Shown here piece after piece: positions 36,244-46,060 of a DNA stretch of 64,000 nucleotides. Both the position numbers and the translations under genes were made by a program. The notes beneath the pieces were generated by a model, which saw only the letters and a program-made list of their open reading frames with translations, was not told the origin of the DNA and did not search any database. This DNA is from Qipengyuania gelatinilytica. Its GTDB lineage: Bacteria; Pseudomonadota; Alphaproteobacteria; Sphingomonadales; Sphingomonadaceae. The DNA lies in contig NZ_CP081294.1 of the NCBI RefSeq assembly GCF_019711315.1, positions 62,001-126,000 on the forward strand, read 5' to 3'. Positions within the stretch are counted from its first letter, which is position 1. Each line of letters begins with the position of its first letter.

Positions 36244-37932
36244 TTAGCAGGCTTCCATAACGTACAGTCCCGGGGCGGGGTCCAGAGGCTGGTATGCCTT
36301 GTTCCCCGTTTTTGCCGGAGCCTTCTTCTTGTCGCCCGAGCGTTCCTGCACCCAGTTCATCCAGTAAGGCCACCAGGAGCCCGCGACTTCTTCGGTGCCC
36401 TCGAGCCATTGGTCGGCGGTCTCGGGCAGCTTCTTCTTCGGGTCCTTCTGGATGTAATATTTTGCCTTGGGGTTACCTGGAGGGTTCAGAATCGCCTGCA
36501 TGTGCCCGGAATGCGACAGGACGTAGGTGATGTCCTTCGATCCGAAGAGGCGGGTGGAGCGATAGGTCGCCTTCCACGGGGTGATATGGTCGGTCACGCC
36601 GCCGAGGATGAAGAGGTCGCTGGTCACCTTCGACAGGTCGATCTTGTGGTCGACCATTTCGACCTCGCCCTGCTTGGTGAAGGCGAGCGTCTCGAATACG
36701 GTCAGGAAGTCGCCCATGAGCGCGCCAGAAAGATTGGTCGCATCGGCATTCCAGAACAATACGTCGAATGCCGGCGGGTCTTGCCCGAGCAGGTAATTGT
36801 TGATGACGTAGTTCCAGATGAGGTCGTTCGGGCGCAGCCATGCAAAGCCGCGGGCAAGATCGTCCCCCTTGATGACGCCCTTCTTGGACGCGCGGCGGCG
36901 GGCCAGTTCGAGACCGTTCTCGCTCACCAGCGATCCTGCCTCGATGTCGTTCTGCTTGGGGTGCAGCACGCAGACCATCAGCGTGAGCGTGCCGAGCAAG
37001 TCGTCGCCGTCTGCGGCCATCTTGCTCGCCAGCATCGAGGCGGTCTGGCCGCCCGAACAGCCGGCCGAGACATTGACCTTCTTGCTGCCGGTAATCTTGC
37101 TGACAGCCTCCATCGCCTCGCGGCAGGAGCGGACATAGTCGGCCATGTCCCAGCTGCCCTGTTCCTTGGTCGGGTTCTTCCAGCTGATGACGAAGGTCTG
37201 GATACCGTTGTCGAGCTGGTATTTCACCACCGACTTCTCCGGCGAGAGGTCGTTGATGTACATCTTGTTGATCTGCGGCGGGATGGTGAGCTGCGGGACC
37301 TCGTAGACCTCGTCGGTCGTGGGGGCGTAATGCACCAGCTCCATCATTTCGGTGCGCAGGACGACGTCGCCCTTCGAGGTCGCGATATTCTCGCCCAGCT
37401 TGAAGGGCTTCTTGTCGACCTGGCTGACCATGCCCTTGTTGTTGACCATGTCGTCATAGGCGTTCTTGAGGCCCTTCACGAGCGAGAGGCCGCCGCTGGT
37501 GATGGCCATCTTCTGCGCGCTGGGGTTACCCACCAGCGTATTGGTCGGCGCGAGGCTGTCGATGATGATGTTCGAGATGAACCGCGCGCGGTCCTTTTCC
37601 AGCTCGTCGAGCTCGAGGTCTTCCAGCCAGCGCGAGGCGCCTTTCTGCACGGCGAGGTAATACTGCATCCCGGCGCGCATGAAGGGATTGTACTGCCAGG
37701 TCGGGTCCTGGAACCGGCGGTCCTTGGGGTCGGGCGCAAGGTCGCTCTTGCCGGTCATGATCTTGATCATGTCCTCGCCCATCGCCTGGCTGTGCTTCAT
37801 CAGGCGCTGCGGATCGGATGCGGTCTCGCGGAGCATGACGGCAACTGCGCCGAAGATATCCTCCCGGGTCAGGCCGATCAGGGGGCCAAGAGCGCTGGTG
37901 TGCTGGGCGGCTTCATCTTCGAGCTTGGGCAT
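36244..37932 (-). CDS. phaC: Poly(3-hydroxyalkanoate) synthase, class II-like
   Basis: 562 aa. PhaC joins hydroxyacyl-CoA units into polyester granules. The catalytic Cys is in NVSAGCSGGQTA, the Asp in GVTDHITPWKATYRS and the His in SHSGHMQAILNPPGNPKA; the latter two contexts are typical of class II (Pseudomonas-type) synthases. The lipase-like box reads AGCSGG where most synthases have GxCxGG, so its first glycine is replaced by alanine. The gene follows the ferredoxin-NADP reductase and precedes the depolymerase-like gene. No phasin, phaA or phaB is present nearby. Confidence 0.94.
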   Translation of the reverse strand: MPKLEDEAAQHTSALGPLIGLTREDIFGAVAVMLRETASDPQRLMKHSQAMGEDMIKIMTGKSDLAPDPKDRRFQDPTWQYNPFMRAGMQYYLAVQKGASRWLEDLELDELEKDRARFISNIIIDSLAPTNTLVGNPSAQKMAITSGGLSLVKGLKNAYDDMVNNKGMVSQVDKKPFKLGENIATSKGDVVLRTEMMELVHYAPTTDEVYEVPQLTIPPQINKMYINDLSPEKSVVKYQLDNGIQTFVISWKNPTKEQGSWDMADYVRSCREAMEAVSKITGSKKVNVSAGCSGGQTASMLASKMAADGDDLLGTLTLMVCVLHPKQNDIEAGSLVSENGLELARRRASKKGVIKGDDLARGFAWLRPNDLIWNYVINNYLLGQDPPAFDVLFWNADATNLSGALMGDFLTVFETLAFTKQGEVEMVDHKIDLSKVTSDLFILGGVTDHITPWKATYRSTRLFGSKDITYVLSHSGHMQAILNPPGNPKAKYYIQKDPKKKLPETADQWLEGTEEVAGSWWPYWMNWVQERSGDKKKAPAKTGNKAYQPLDPAPGLYVMEAC

Positions 37933-38002
37933 TTGGCAGGCTTGTCCTTGTTTGATCTGTTTTGTTTCAAATCAACGGGCGGTGCGACCCAGCCGTTCCG
38001 TG

Positions 38003-39310
38003 TCAGTTTCTTGCGGCAATCATGCTTTCGATATCGACGAATTTCTCTCTTGGCGAGCCATCGCGTGCGGCGGCGGCTTCCGCCTCCTCGATCTTCTGCC
38101 AGTCGCGGAAGGTGACGATGTCGAGGCCGCGCTGCTCTGCCAGTTCATCGAAGCCGTCACGGCCCCGCTTTCGCGAGCCGTTGCCGATGTCCTGCGCGAC
38201 GAGATCGATCACGCCATAGCCATCGGGGCGGTTGGTGCCGATCGTGCCGGTCGGACCGCGCTTGGCCCATCCGACGCAATAGAGGCCGGGCAGGATGCGG
38301 CCCTCGTCATTGGCGAAGCGTCCGGCGCGCTCGTCGAAAGGCACGCCTTCGATCGGCGAAGATCGATAGCCGATGCAGGTGATAACGATGTCGGCGGGAA
38401 TTTCGTAAGTCTCGCCGGTGCCGATGGCGCGGCCTTTCTCGATGGTCGTGCGCTCGACCTCGACCGCCTTTACCTTGCCGTCATCGCCGAGGAACGCCTT
38501 GGGATTGGCGAAGAAATCGAACCCGATCGTGATCGGCGTCTCACCGTGGATGCTTTCGGGGATGGCCGCGAAATCGCGCAGCAGGGTCACCGATTTGCGC
38601 AGGCCCGGTTCGAGGATCGCATCGTCCCCTTCGGGCGGCAGGTCGTCCTTCTCGACCTGCGGGCTTGCACGCTCGAGATGCATGAGCTCGCCCAGTTCCT
38701 TGGGCGTCATCATGATCTGGTGCGGGCCGCGCCGGCCGAGGATGGTGATGGTCTCGATATTGGAGTTCTTGAGGGCGTCGAGTGCATGGCTCACGATGTC
38801 CGACCCGGCGAACTCGGCCTCGGTCTTGGAGAGGATACGTGCGACATCCAGCGCGACATTACCCATTCCCACGACCACCGCATGCTTTCCGCTCAGGTCT
38901 GGCGCGAGCGAGGCAAATTGCGGATGCCCGTTATACCAGCCGACAAAGGCGGCACTGCCGATGACGTTGCCAAGCTCTTCTCCGTCGAGCCCGAGCTGCC
39001 GGTCATGCGGTGCGCCGGTCGCGAAGATCACGGCGTCGTAGAGTTCCTGCAGGTCACCGACCGAAATGTCCCTACCGATCTCGACATTCCCGACAAATCG
39101 CACGTTATCGGTGAGCGCGGTCTTCTCATACCGCATCGAGACCTTCTTGATTGACTGGTGATCGGGCGCAACGCCGGTACGGATCAGTCCATATGGCACG
39201 GGCAGGGTATCGAACACATCGACCCTTACATCATCGCCCCAGTGCTTTGCCGCAGCCTCGGCCGTGTAGTAGCCGGCCGGTCCCGATCCCACGATTGCGA
39301 TATGGCGCAT
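38003..39310 (-). CDS. FAD-dependent ferredoxin--NADP+ reductase (adrenodoxin reductase/FprA type)
   Basis: 435 aa from the ATG at 39310, which places the FAD motif IVGSGPAGYYTAE at the N terminus; upstream in-frame sequence is unconserved. The protein has PVPYGLIRTGVAPDHQSIK, the NADP motif VVGMGNVALDVARIL, ILGRRGPHQIMMT and the C-terminal GWAKRGPTGTIGTNRPD, all typical of adrenodoxin-reductase-like enzymes. It moves electrons between NADPH and ferredoxin. It is divergent from the first PAS-GGDEF-EAL gene and lies 70 bp upstream of phaC. Confidence 0.93.
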   Translation of the reverse strand: MRHIAIVGSGPAGYYTAEAAAKHWGDDVRVDVFDTLPVPYGLIRTGVAPDHQSIKKVSMRYEKTALTDNVRFVGNVEIGRDISVGDLQELYDAVIFATGAPHDRQLGLDGEELGNVIGSAAFVGWYNGHPQFASLAPDLSGKHAVVVGMGNVALDVARILSKTEAEFAGSDIVSHALDALKNSNIETITILGRRGPHQIMMTPKELGELMHLERASPQVEKDDLPPEGDDAILEPGLRKSVTLLRDFAAIPESIHGETPITIGFDFFANPKAFLGDDGKVKAVEVERTTIEKGRAIGTGETYEIPADIVITCIGYRSSPIEGVPFDERAGRFANDEGRILPGLYCVGWAKRGPTGTIGTNRPDGYGVIDLVAQDIGNGSRKRGRDGFDELAEQRGLDIVTFRDWQKIEEAEAAAARDGSPREKFVDIESMIAARN

Positions 39311-39488
39311 TGATGGCGTCTCCCCACTCTCGGGTGCACAATGCAGCGACCCGCTGTGCGAGGCAAGCTCCGTGACCCGCTTCGATGCTGTAAAGCTATG
39401 GTTATGCGTTTGGTAAGGGTTTGCCCCTAGACGGTCCGCAGACGTCAAAAGGCGTGCGATCATAGTAGGGGTTTGCAGGACGGGTCGA

Positions 39489-41702
39489 ATGGGAGCGATG
39501 GGCGGTTTCTTCAACAGGGGTGCACGCTCCGCACGCGACGGCGAACTCAAGCGCGAAGCGCCGCTCGTCCCGATCTTGCCAACCGACCACGAACGCCGCG
39601 TGGAATTGCTCGACAGTTTCGAGAACGCGGGCCTCGGCTGGTTCTGGGCTACCGACGCACAAGGTCGGCTTATCTATCTTTCGCAGAACGCCATCGACAA
39701 GCTTGGCCTCGACGTGGGCGAGACGCTGGGCAAGCCGCTGACCGACCTCTTCGTCCCTTGCCGCATGACCCGTGACGAGAAGGCGGAAAAACAGGACAGG
39801 CCTCTCACCTTCTACCTTGCCGCGCGCAATTCGATCTCGCAGCTCCAAGTCCGCCTTGCGCTTCCCGATCAAGAGGTATGGTGGGAGATTGCCGGTAAGC
39901 CCCAGTTCGACGATCGCAACCAGTTCACTGGCTACCGCGGCAGTGCAAAGGACGTCACGATCAGCCGGGAATCGCAGAAGGACGCCGAAAGGCTGTCCCA
40001 ATATGACTCGCTGACCGGCCTTTCGAACCGCCACCGCATGAAGAAAGAGCTGACTGCCAAGCTCAAGGCCTATCGCAGCTCGAAACGCGTTTGCGCGCTC
40101 CTGATGCTCGACCTCGACCGCTTCAAGCAGGTCAACGATACGCTCGGCCATCCGGCGGGGGACGAACTGCTCAAGCAGGTTGCTGCCCGTCTCAACGCCA
40201 TTCTCGAACACCGGGGTGAAATCGGCCGTCTCGGCGGTGACGAATTCCAGGTGATCCTGCCCGACATCGACGACCGCGGCGAGCTTGGCGATATCGCCGC
40301 CCGTGTGATCCAGATGCTGGCACAGCCCTATTCGATCAATGGTTCGCGCGCGATTATCGGCGTTTCGCTGGGCATTGCGATCGCACCTTACGACGGGCTC
40401 GAATCCGACGATCTCGTAAAGGCGGCCGACCTTGCGCTCTATGCCGCGAAGGGCGGGGGGCGCGGCCAGTATCGCTTCTATTCCAGTGACCTCGAGGAAG
40501 GCGCCAAATTGCGCCGCCTGCTCGAGGAAGACCTGCGCGATGCGCTCGATCGCGACGAGTTGTCGATGTATTACCAGCCGATCGTCAAATCGGACACTTA
40601 CAACGTTGCTGCCTTTGAATCGCTGATCCGCTGGGAGCATCCGGAACGCGGTTTCGTTTCGCCCGAGGAATTCATCGCAGTTGCCGAAGATCTCGGCATC
40701 ATCAACCAGATCGGTGAATGGGCGCTGCGCAAGGCTTGCATGCAGGCCGTCGAATGGCCGGTCGATCTTCGCGTCGCCATCAATGTTTCGGCCACGCAGT
40801 TTGTGCAGGACGGTTTCGTCGACCAGGTCAAGAGCGCGCTGCAGGCATCGAAGCTCAAGCCCGAACGGCTGGAGCTCGAGATTACCGAAAGCGTCTTCAT
40901 CGGCGATGCCGCGCAAACCCAGAAGACCTTCCTCGAACTGAAAGAGCTTGGCGTTCGGCTGGCGCTGGACGATTTCGGGACGGGTTATTCGTCGCTCAGC
41001 TATTTGCAGCACGCGCCGTTCGACAAGATCAAGATCGACCAGAGCTTTGTGCGCGGCGCCACCGATCCGGACAACAACAATGCCGCGATCATGAGCGCGA
41101 TCGTGGGCCTTGCCGATGCGCTGGGCATGGAAACCGTCTGCGAAGGCGTCGAGACGAAGGACGAGCTCAAGCTCGTGACCGCGCGCGGCGCGACGCATAT
41201 CCAGGGCTACCTTTTCTCGCGCCCGATCCCACACGAGGAGGCCATCGAAAGCCTCTCCAAGGGCGATCTCAAATACGAGCCGCGCGGTCCGGAACGTTCG
41301 CGTTCGGAACGCAAGACGGTCTTCCGGACAATCGGAGCGATCCACGACGATCACCGGTACCAGGTCGTATTGCGCAATATTTCCAAGACAGGCGCGCGTA
41401 TCGAAGGTCTGCTCGACGTCCCGGTCGGCACGCATTTCGTGCTCGACTTCGGCTCCGGCCAGCTTGCGGTCGCAATCGTTCGCCGCTCGTCAAAGCAGAC
41501 GCAGGGAGTCGAGTTCGAAACCCCGCTTATCAGCGACGGTGCCGATGGCTTTTGTACGCGCCACCGCGTCTCGCCATATGCGATCGAGGCCGCCGGGAGG
41601 CCGCTTACGGCGCTGCCGCAGGACGCCTATGGCATGCTTACCGGCGACAGCGGCGGCCGCTCCATCCCGGCATTCGCCGAAGCGAAGGTCGTGAAGCCCT
41701 GA
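39489..41702 (+). CDS. PAS-GGDEF-EAL-PilZ cyclic-di-GMP signalling protein (paralogue 1)
   Basis: 737 aa, no membrane segments. Order: PAS (about 35-155), GGDEF (about 175-330) with intact GGDEF at 249-253, EAL (about 345-590), and a PilZ-like domain (about 605-690). The EAL signature reads ESL (377-379) and the metal and catalytic residues are kept: Asp494-Asp495 in LDDFGTGYSS, Lys515 in KIKIDQSF, Glu552 in CEGVET. It may therefore both make and degrade c-di-GMP. The PilZ RxxxR site reads KTVFR (609-613), with NISKTG following. A paralogue follows 104 bp downstream. Confidence 0.93.
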   Translation: MGAMGGFFNRGARSARDGELKREAPLVPILPTDHERRVELLDSFENAGLGWFWATDAQGRLIYLSQNAIDKLGLDVGETLGKPLTDLFVPCRMTRDEKAEKQDRPLTFYLAARNSISQLQVRLALPDQEVWWEIAGKPQFDDRNQFTGYRGSAKDVTISRESQKDAERLSQYDSLTGLSNRHRMKKELTAKLKAYRSSKRVCALLMLDLDRFKQVNDTLGHPAGDELLKQVAARLNAILEHRGEIGRLGGDEFQVILPDIDDRGELGDIAARVIQMLAQPYSINGSRAIIGVSLGIAIAPYDGLESDDLVKAADLALYAAKGGGRGQYRFYSSDLEEGAKLRRLLEEDLRDALDRDELSMYYQPIVKSDTYNVAAFESLIRWEHPERGFVSPEEFIAVAEDLGIINQIGEWALRKACMQAVEWPVDLRVAINVSATQFVQDGFVDQVKSALQASKLKPERLELEITESVFIGDAAQTQKTFLELKELGVRLALDDFGTGYSSLSYLQHAPFDKIKIDQSFVRGATDPDNNNAAIMSAIVGLADALGMETVCEGVETKDELKLVTARGATHIQGYLFSRPIPHEEAIESLSKGDLKYEPRGPERSRSERKTVFRTIGAIHDDHRYQVVLRNISKTGARIEGLLDVPVGTHFVLDFGSGQLAVAIVRRSSKQTQGVEFETPLISDGADGFCTRHRVSPYAIEAAGRPLTALPQDAYGMLTGDSGGRSIPAFAEAKVVKP

Positions 41703-41806
41703 TAGTGCCTCCGCCAAGTGCCCGAAAAGGCGCCGCGTTAGTCTAAAAATAACCATTTCTCGCTAGGTCAGGTGAACCAAACTGGCTTTGACGAGGTCTA
41801 GCGAAC

Positions 41807-44023
41807 ATGGGGGCCATGCCCTTCACCGAATTCTTCAAAGGCCGAAAAACGTCCGATTCCTCGCATGGACCGGATGGAGACATGCCTCTTGCACCCCAGT
41901 TTTCGGGTGACGAGAAGCTGGCCATTGTCGAACAGCTCGAAAGCTCGGGTGTCGCCTGTTTCTGGGCGACCGATGCCAAGGGCGTGCTTACTTATCTCAG
42001 CCCCGCCATCTTCGAGGCGATGGGCCGTCAGGCTGCCAATGCCTTCGAAATTCCTTTCCAGCACGTCTTTGCACCCGTGGCAGGTGATGGAGACGCGCGT
42101 TCGCTGGGCCTCAAGCTCGGCACGCGAAAGAGCTTTTCCGGCCTAACGGTTGAAACCGGTGACAGCACCTCGGACCTCGTGGTGCGTCTTTCGGGCCGCC
42201 CGATGTATGACAAGGCGGGTGACTTCCTCGGCTTCCGCGGCACCGCCAGCGACGTCACCGAAGAGTTTCGTGCCGAGGAAGAAGCAAGCCGCCTCGCCAA
42301 GTTCGATTCCCTGACCGGCCTCGCCAATCGTCACCGGATGGAGCAGCGGATCGATTCCACGCTGCAGACCTTCCGCAGCGCCAAGCGCGCAGCTGCGCTG
42401 ATGATGCTCGACCTCGACCGGTTCAAGCAGGTCAACGACACGCTCGGCCATGCGGCTGGCGACCAGCTTCTGCAGCAGGTCGCCGAACGCCTGAATTCGG
42501 TCGTCGCGGGTCGCGGCGAGATCGGTCGCCTCGGCGGTGACGAATTCCAGATACTCATTCCCGACATGGATGACCGCGGCGAGCTGGGCGAGATTGCGAA
42601 AAAGATCATCCAGATGCTCTCGCAACCCTATTCGGTCGAAGAGGGGCGCTGTTCCATCGGATGTTCGGTCGGTGTTGCGATTGCGCCTTATGACGGCCTT
42701 GAACGCGAAGACCTGACGCGTGCTGCCGACCTGGCTCTTTACGCCTCGAAGAACGGTGGCCGCGGCCAGTTCCGCTTCTATGCTGCCGACCTCGAACACG
42801 AGGCGAACCTTCGCAAGCGCATGGAAGAAGACCTCGCCCAGGCTATCGAGGCGGGTGACTTCAAGCTTGAATACCAGCCATGCGTTTCGCTCGAATCCAA
42901 CCGGGTCGTCGCGCTCGAAGCGCAGTTCTGCTGGGAAGACGAAGATCGGGGCCGCGTGCAGCCGGAAACCTTCCTTCCGGTGGCAGAGGGCAGCCGCCTG
43001 ATCATTCCCATCGGCGAATGGGCCCTGCGCAAGGCGTGCGAGCAGGCCAGGGACTGGCCCGAAAGCCTGCGCCTGTCGATGAACATCTCTCCGGTCCAGT
43101 TCGAGGCCAACGGCTTCGTCGAGATGGTCGAGAGCGTGCTCGAGGAAACCGGTATGGACCCGGCGCGCCTCGACCTGGAACTGAACGAATCCGTCCTGCT
43201 CGGCGATGCCAGCAAGGTCGATGCGGCCCTCGGCGCCCTGTTCAAGCTCGGCGTTCGCCTGACGCTCGACCAGTACGGCACGGGGCTTTCGTCACTCAGC
43301 TATCTGCGCCGCGCACCGTTCAACTCGCTCAAGATCGGGGCGAACTTCTTCGAGCCCGTCATGGGCAATGATCTCGGTGACATGGAACTGGTCCGCGCAG
43401 TGGTCGCACTTGCCGGCGCCATGGGCATGGAGACGGTTGCCAACGGCGTCCATGCGATGGACCTGATGGCCGAACTGAAGAAGATCGGCGTGAGCCATGT
43501 CCAGGGCTACGTTTTCTCCGAAGCGATCAGCCACGAGGCAGTCCTCGAAGACATCGCCAGCGGCGACTGGACGTTGGAGCCGACCGACCAGGGCAGCCAG
43601 CGCGCAAGCCGCCGCACGGTTTTCCGCAAGATCGGCCTGATCCACGAAGATCACTATTACGACGTGACGCTGCGCAACCTCTCTCGCTCGGGTGCCATGA
43701 TCCAGGGCCTCGAGGACGTGCCCGTCGGAACGCAATTCGTGCTCGACTTCGGTCAGGGCCAGCTGGCCGTCTGCACCGTGCGCCGCACGATGGACGATAC
43801 GCAGGGCGTCGAATTCGAACAGGAACTGGTGGACGATGGGGCAGGGGGGCTATGCACACGCCACCGTGTCAGCCCCTACGAACTGGCCGCTGCCGGTGCG
43901 CCGCTCACCGCGCTTCCGCCGGGCAAGTACAGTCAGGCGCCCGAGGCAGCACCGGGCAGCTATGCGCAGTTCAAACTGTCGTCGAATGCCCCCCAGCAGG
44001 GCGGCGGTCCGCAAGAAGGCTGA
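41807..44023 (+). CDS. PAS-GGDEF-(degenerate EAL)-PilZ protein (paralogue 2)
   Basis: 738 aa, colinear with the preceding protein over its length, both starting MGAM. GGDEF is intact (243-247). The EAL domain has lost key residues: EAL reads EAQ (371-373), the DDFGTG loop reads DQYGTG (488-489), KID reads KIG (509-511), and the glutamate of EGVET is Asn546 (NGVHA). It is unlikely to hydrolyse c-di-GMP. The PilZ binding site, however, is canonical: RTVFR (603-607) with NLSRSG. It may be a cyclase with a sensory or ligand-binding EAL. lepA follows 55 bp later. Confidence 0.93.
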   Translation: MGAMPFTEFFKGRKTSDSSHGPDGDMPLAPQFSGDEKLAIVEQLESSGVACFWATDAKGVLTYLSPAIFEAMGRQAANAFEIPFQHVFAPVAGDGDARSLGLKLGTRKSFSGLTVETGDSTSDLVVRLSGRPMYDKAGDFLGFRGTASDVTEEFRAEEEASRLAKFDSLTGLANRHRMEQRIDSTLQTFRSAKRAAALMMLDLDRFKQVNDTLGHAAGDQLLQQVAERLNSVVAGRGEIGRLGGDEFQILIPDMDDRGELGEIAKKIIQMLSQPYSVEEGRCSIGCSVGVAIAPYDGLEREDLTRAADLALYASKNGGRGQFRFYAADLEHEANLRKRMEEDLAQAIEAGDFKLEYQPCVSLESNRVVALEAQFCWEDEDRGRVQPETFLPVAEGSRLIIPIGEWALRKACEQARDWPESLRLSMNISPVQFEANGFVEMVESVLEETGMDPARLDLELNESVLLGDASKVDAALGALFKLGVRLTLDQYGTGLSSLSYLRRAPFNSLKIGANFFEPVMGNDLGDMELVRAVVALAGAMGMETVANGVHAMDLMAELKKIGVSHVQGYVFSEAISHEAVLEDIASGDWTLEPTDQGSQRASRRTVFRKIGLIHEDHYYDVTLRNLSRSGAMIQGLEDVPVGTQFVLDFGQGQLAVCTVRRTMDDTQGVEFEQELVDDGAGGLCTRHRVSPYELAAAGAPLTALPPGKYSQAPEAAPGSYAQFKLSSNAPQQGGGPQEG

Positions 44024-44078
44024 ACACACGCGCTTTGCTGCTGACAGGGCGCAAACGCACGGCTAAAGGGCGGTCGCA

Positions 44079-45896
44079 ATGACCGACCTTTCCAAGATCC
44101 GTAACTTTTCGATTATCGCGCATATCGACCACGGCAAGTCCACGCTGGCCGACCGGTTGATCCAGTTCTGCGGCGGGCTGACCGATCGCGAGATGTCCGA
44201 GCAGGTCCTTGACAACATGGACATCGAGAAGGAGCGCGGCATCACCATCAAGGCGCAGACCGTGCGCCTCAATTACACCGCCAAGGATGGCGAGACCTAT
44301 GAGCTGAACCTCATGGACACGCCCGGCCATGTCGACTTCGCCTATGAAGTCTCCCGCAGCCTAGCCGCTTGCGAAGGCGCGCTGCTGGTCGTCGACGCGG
44401 CGCAGGGCGTCGAAGCCCAGACGCTGGCCAATGTCTACCAGTCGATCGAGCACGATCACGAGATCGTCCCCGTGATCAACAAGATCGACCTTCCCGCCGC
44501 CGAACCCGACAAGGTAAAGGCGGAGATCGAGGACATCATCGGCCTCGACGCCTCCGACGCCGTCCTCACATCCGCCAAATCCGGCATCGGCATCGAGGAA
44601 ACCCTCGAAGCCCTCGTGCAGCGCATTCCCGCCCCCACCGGCGACCGCGAGGCACCGCTCAAGGCCATGCTCGTCGATTCATGGTACGACCCCTACCTCG
44701 GCGTCGTCATCCTCGTGCGCGTGATGGACGGGGTCATCAAGAAGGGCCTCAACGTCAAGTTCATGCAGGGCGGCACGCAGCACCTGATCGACCGCGTCGG
44801 CTGCTTCACCCCCAAGCGCACCGACCTGCCCGAGCTCGGCCCCGGCGAGATCGGCTTCATCACCGCGCAGATCAAGGAAGTCGAACAGGCCCGCGTCGGC
44901 GACACCATCACCACGGTGAAGGGCGGGGCGGAAAAGGCGCTGGCCGGCTACAAGGAAGTCCAGCCCGTGGTCTTCTGCGGCCTCTTCCCGGTCGACGCCG
45001 CGGATTTCGAGAAACTGCGCGAAAGCATCGGCAAGCTGCGCCTCAACGACGCCAGCTTCAGCTACGAGATGGAAAGCAGCGCCGCGCTGGGCTTCGGCTT
45101 CCGCGCCGGCTTCCTCGGCCTGCTGCACCTGGAGATCATCCAGGAACGCCTCTCCCGCGAATACGACCTCGACCTCATCACCACGGCCCCCTCCGTGGTC
45201 TACCGCGTCCACCTCGCCCACACGAAGACGGAAGACGCCAAGGTCATCGACATCCACAACCCCGCCGACTGGCCGGACGTGAATCGCATCGACATGATCG
45301 AGGAACCGTGGATCAAGGCGGTGATCTACACGCCCGACGAATACCTCGGCTCCATCCTCAAGCTGTGCCAGGACCGCCGCGGCATCCAGACCGACCTGAC
45401 CTATGTCGGCGGCCGCGCGCAGGTGAGCTACGAGCTGCCGCTGAACGAAGTGGTGTTCGACTTCTATGACCGCTTGAAGAGCATCAGCCGCGGCTACGCC
45501 AGCTTCGATTACGAGCAGATCGGCCTGCGCGAAGGCGATCTGGTAAAGATGAACATCATGGTCAATAACGAGCCGGTCGATGCGCTATCGCTGATCGTCC
45601 ACCGCAGTGTGGCGGAAGAGCGCGGCCGCGGCATGTGCGAGCGCCTGAAAGACCTCATCCCGCGCCATTTGTTCAAGATCCCGATCCAGGCCGCGATCGG
45701 CGGCAAGATCATCGCCCGCGAAACCATCGCCGCCTTGCGCAAGGATGTCACCGCCAAATGCTACGGCGGCGACATCACCCGCAAGAAAAAGCTGCTGGAA
45801 AAGCAGAAGAAGGGCAAGGCAAGGATGCGCGAGTACGGGAACGTGAGCATTCCGCAAGAGGCGTTTATTGCTGCGCTGCGGATGGGTGAGGAGTGA
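44079..45896 (+). CDS. lepA: Elongation factor 4 (LepA)
   Basis: 605 aa translational GTPase. G1 is [15 protein letters not shown]2 [14 protein letters not shown]3 DTPGHVDF and G4 NKIDLP; domains II and III follow, then the LepA-specific C-terminal domain with [20 protein letters not shown]. The protein acts on the ribosome in back-translocation or initiation quality. Codon use in the middle is strikingly C-ending. Its 3' side is the left boundary of the inverted-repeat island (repeat from 45962). Confidence 0.98.
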   Translation: MTDLSKIRNFSIIAHIDHGKSTLADRLIQFCGGLTDREMSEQVLDNMDIEKERGITIKAQTVRLNYTAKDGETYELNLMDTPGHVDFAYEVSRSLAACEGALLVVDAAQGVEAQTLANVYQSIEHDHEIVPVINKIDLPAAEPDKVKAEIEDIIGLDASDAVLTSAKSGIGIEETLEALVQRIPAPTGDREAPLKAMLVDSWYDPYLGVVILVRVMDGVIKKGLNVKFMQGGTQHLIDRVGCFTPKRTDLPELGPGEIGFITAQIKEVEQARVGDTITTVKGGAEKALAGYKEVQPVVFCGLFPVDAADFEKLRESIGKLRLNDASFSYEMESSAALGFGFRAGFLGLLHLEIIQERLSREYDLDLITTAPSVVYRVHLAHTKTEDAKVIDIHNPADWPDVNRIDMIEEPWIKAVIYTPDEYLGSILKLCQDRRGIQTDLTYVGGRAQVSYELPLNEVVFDFYDRLKSISRGYASFDYEQIGLREGDLVKMNIMVNNEPVDALSLIVHRSVAEERGRGMCERLKDLIPRHLFKIPIQAAIGGKIIARETIAALRKDVTAKCYGGDITRKKKLLEKQKKGKARMREYGNVSIPQEAFIAALRMGEE

Positions 45897-45961
45897 AGCC
45901 CCGCGCCGAGCGCAGTTGTTTGCGGAGCAGACGGCAAGGTAGAAGCGAGAGGCTGAAACTC

Positions 45962-46053
45962 CGGCCAGCGGGGCCGCGCAGCGGAACCCGTCTGACGTCA
46001 CGCGCCGCATGGAGCGATTGTGCCAACAATCGCGGAATGCCGCGTGGCGGCGC
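45962..46053 (+). repeat. Left copy of a 92-bp inverted repeat bracketing the methyltransferase/nuclease island
   Basis: Read on the plus strand this 92-bp stretch matches the reverse complement of 48591-48682 at about 73 of 92 positions without gaps (my hand count). It contains an internal hairpin GCGATTGT-gcca-ACAATCGC and a GACGTCAC block shared with the other copy. It lies 65 bp after lepA and ends 8 bp before the stop codon of the DUF262-HNH gene. Confidence 0.85.
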
Positions 46054-46060
46054 GTAACAG

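Noticed and set aside
35434..38115. 893-codon open frame antisense to the PHA depolymerase and synthase genes
   Set aside because: In GC-rich genes the opposite strand often stays open; the sense frames carry clear PhaC and hydrolase motifs while the antisense translation has no recognisable domain and is His/Arg/Val-biased.
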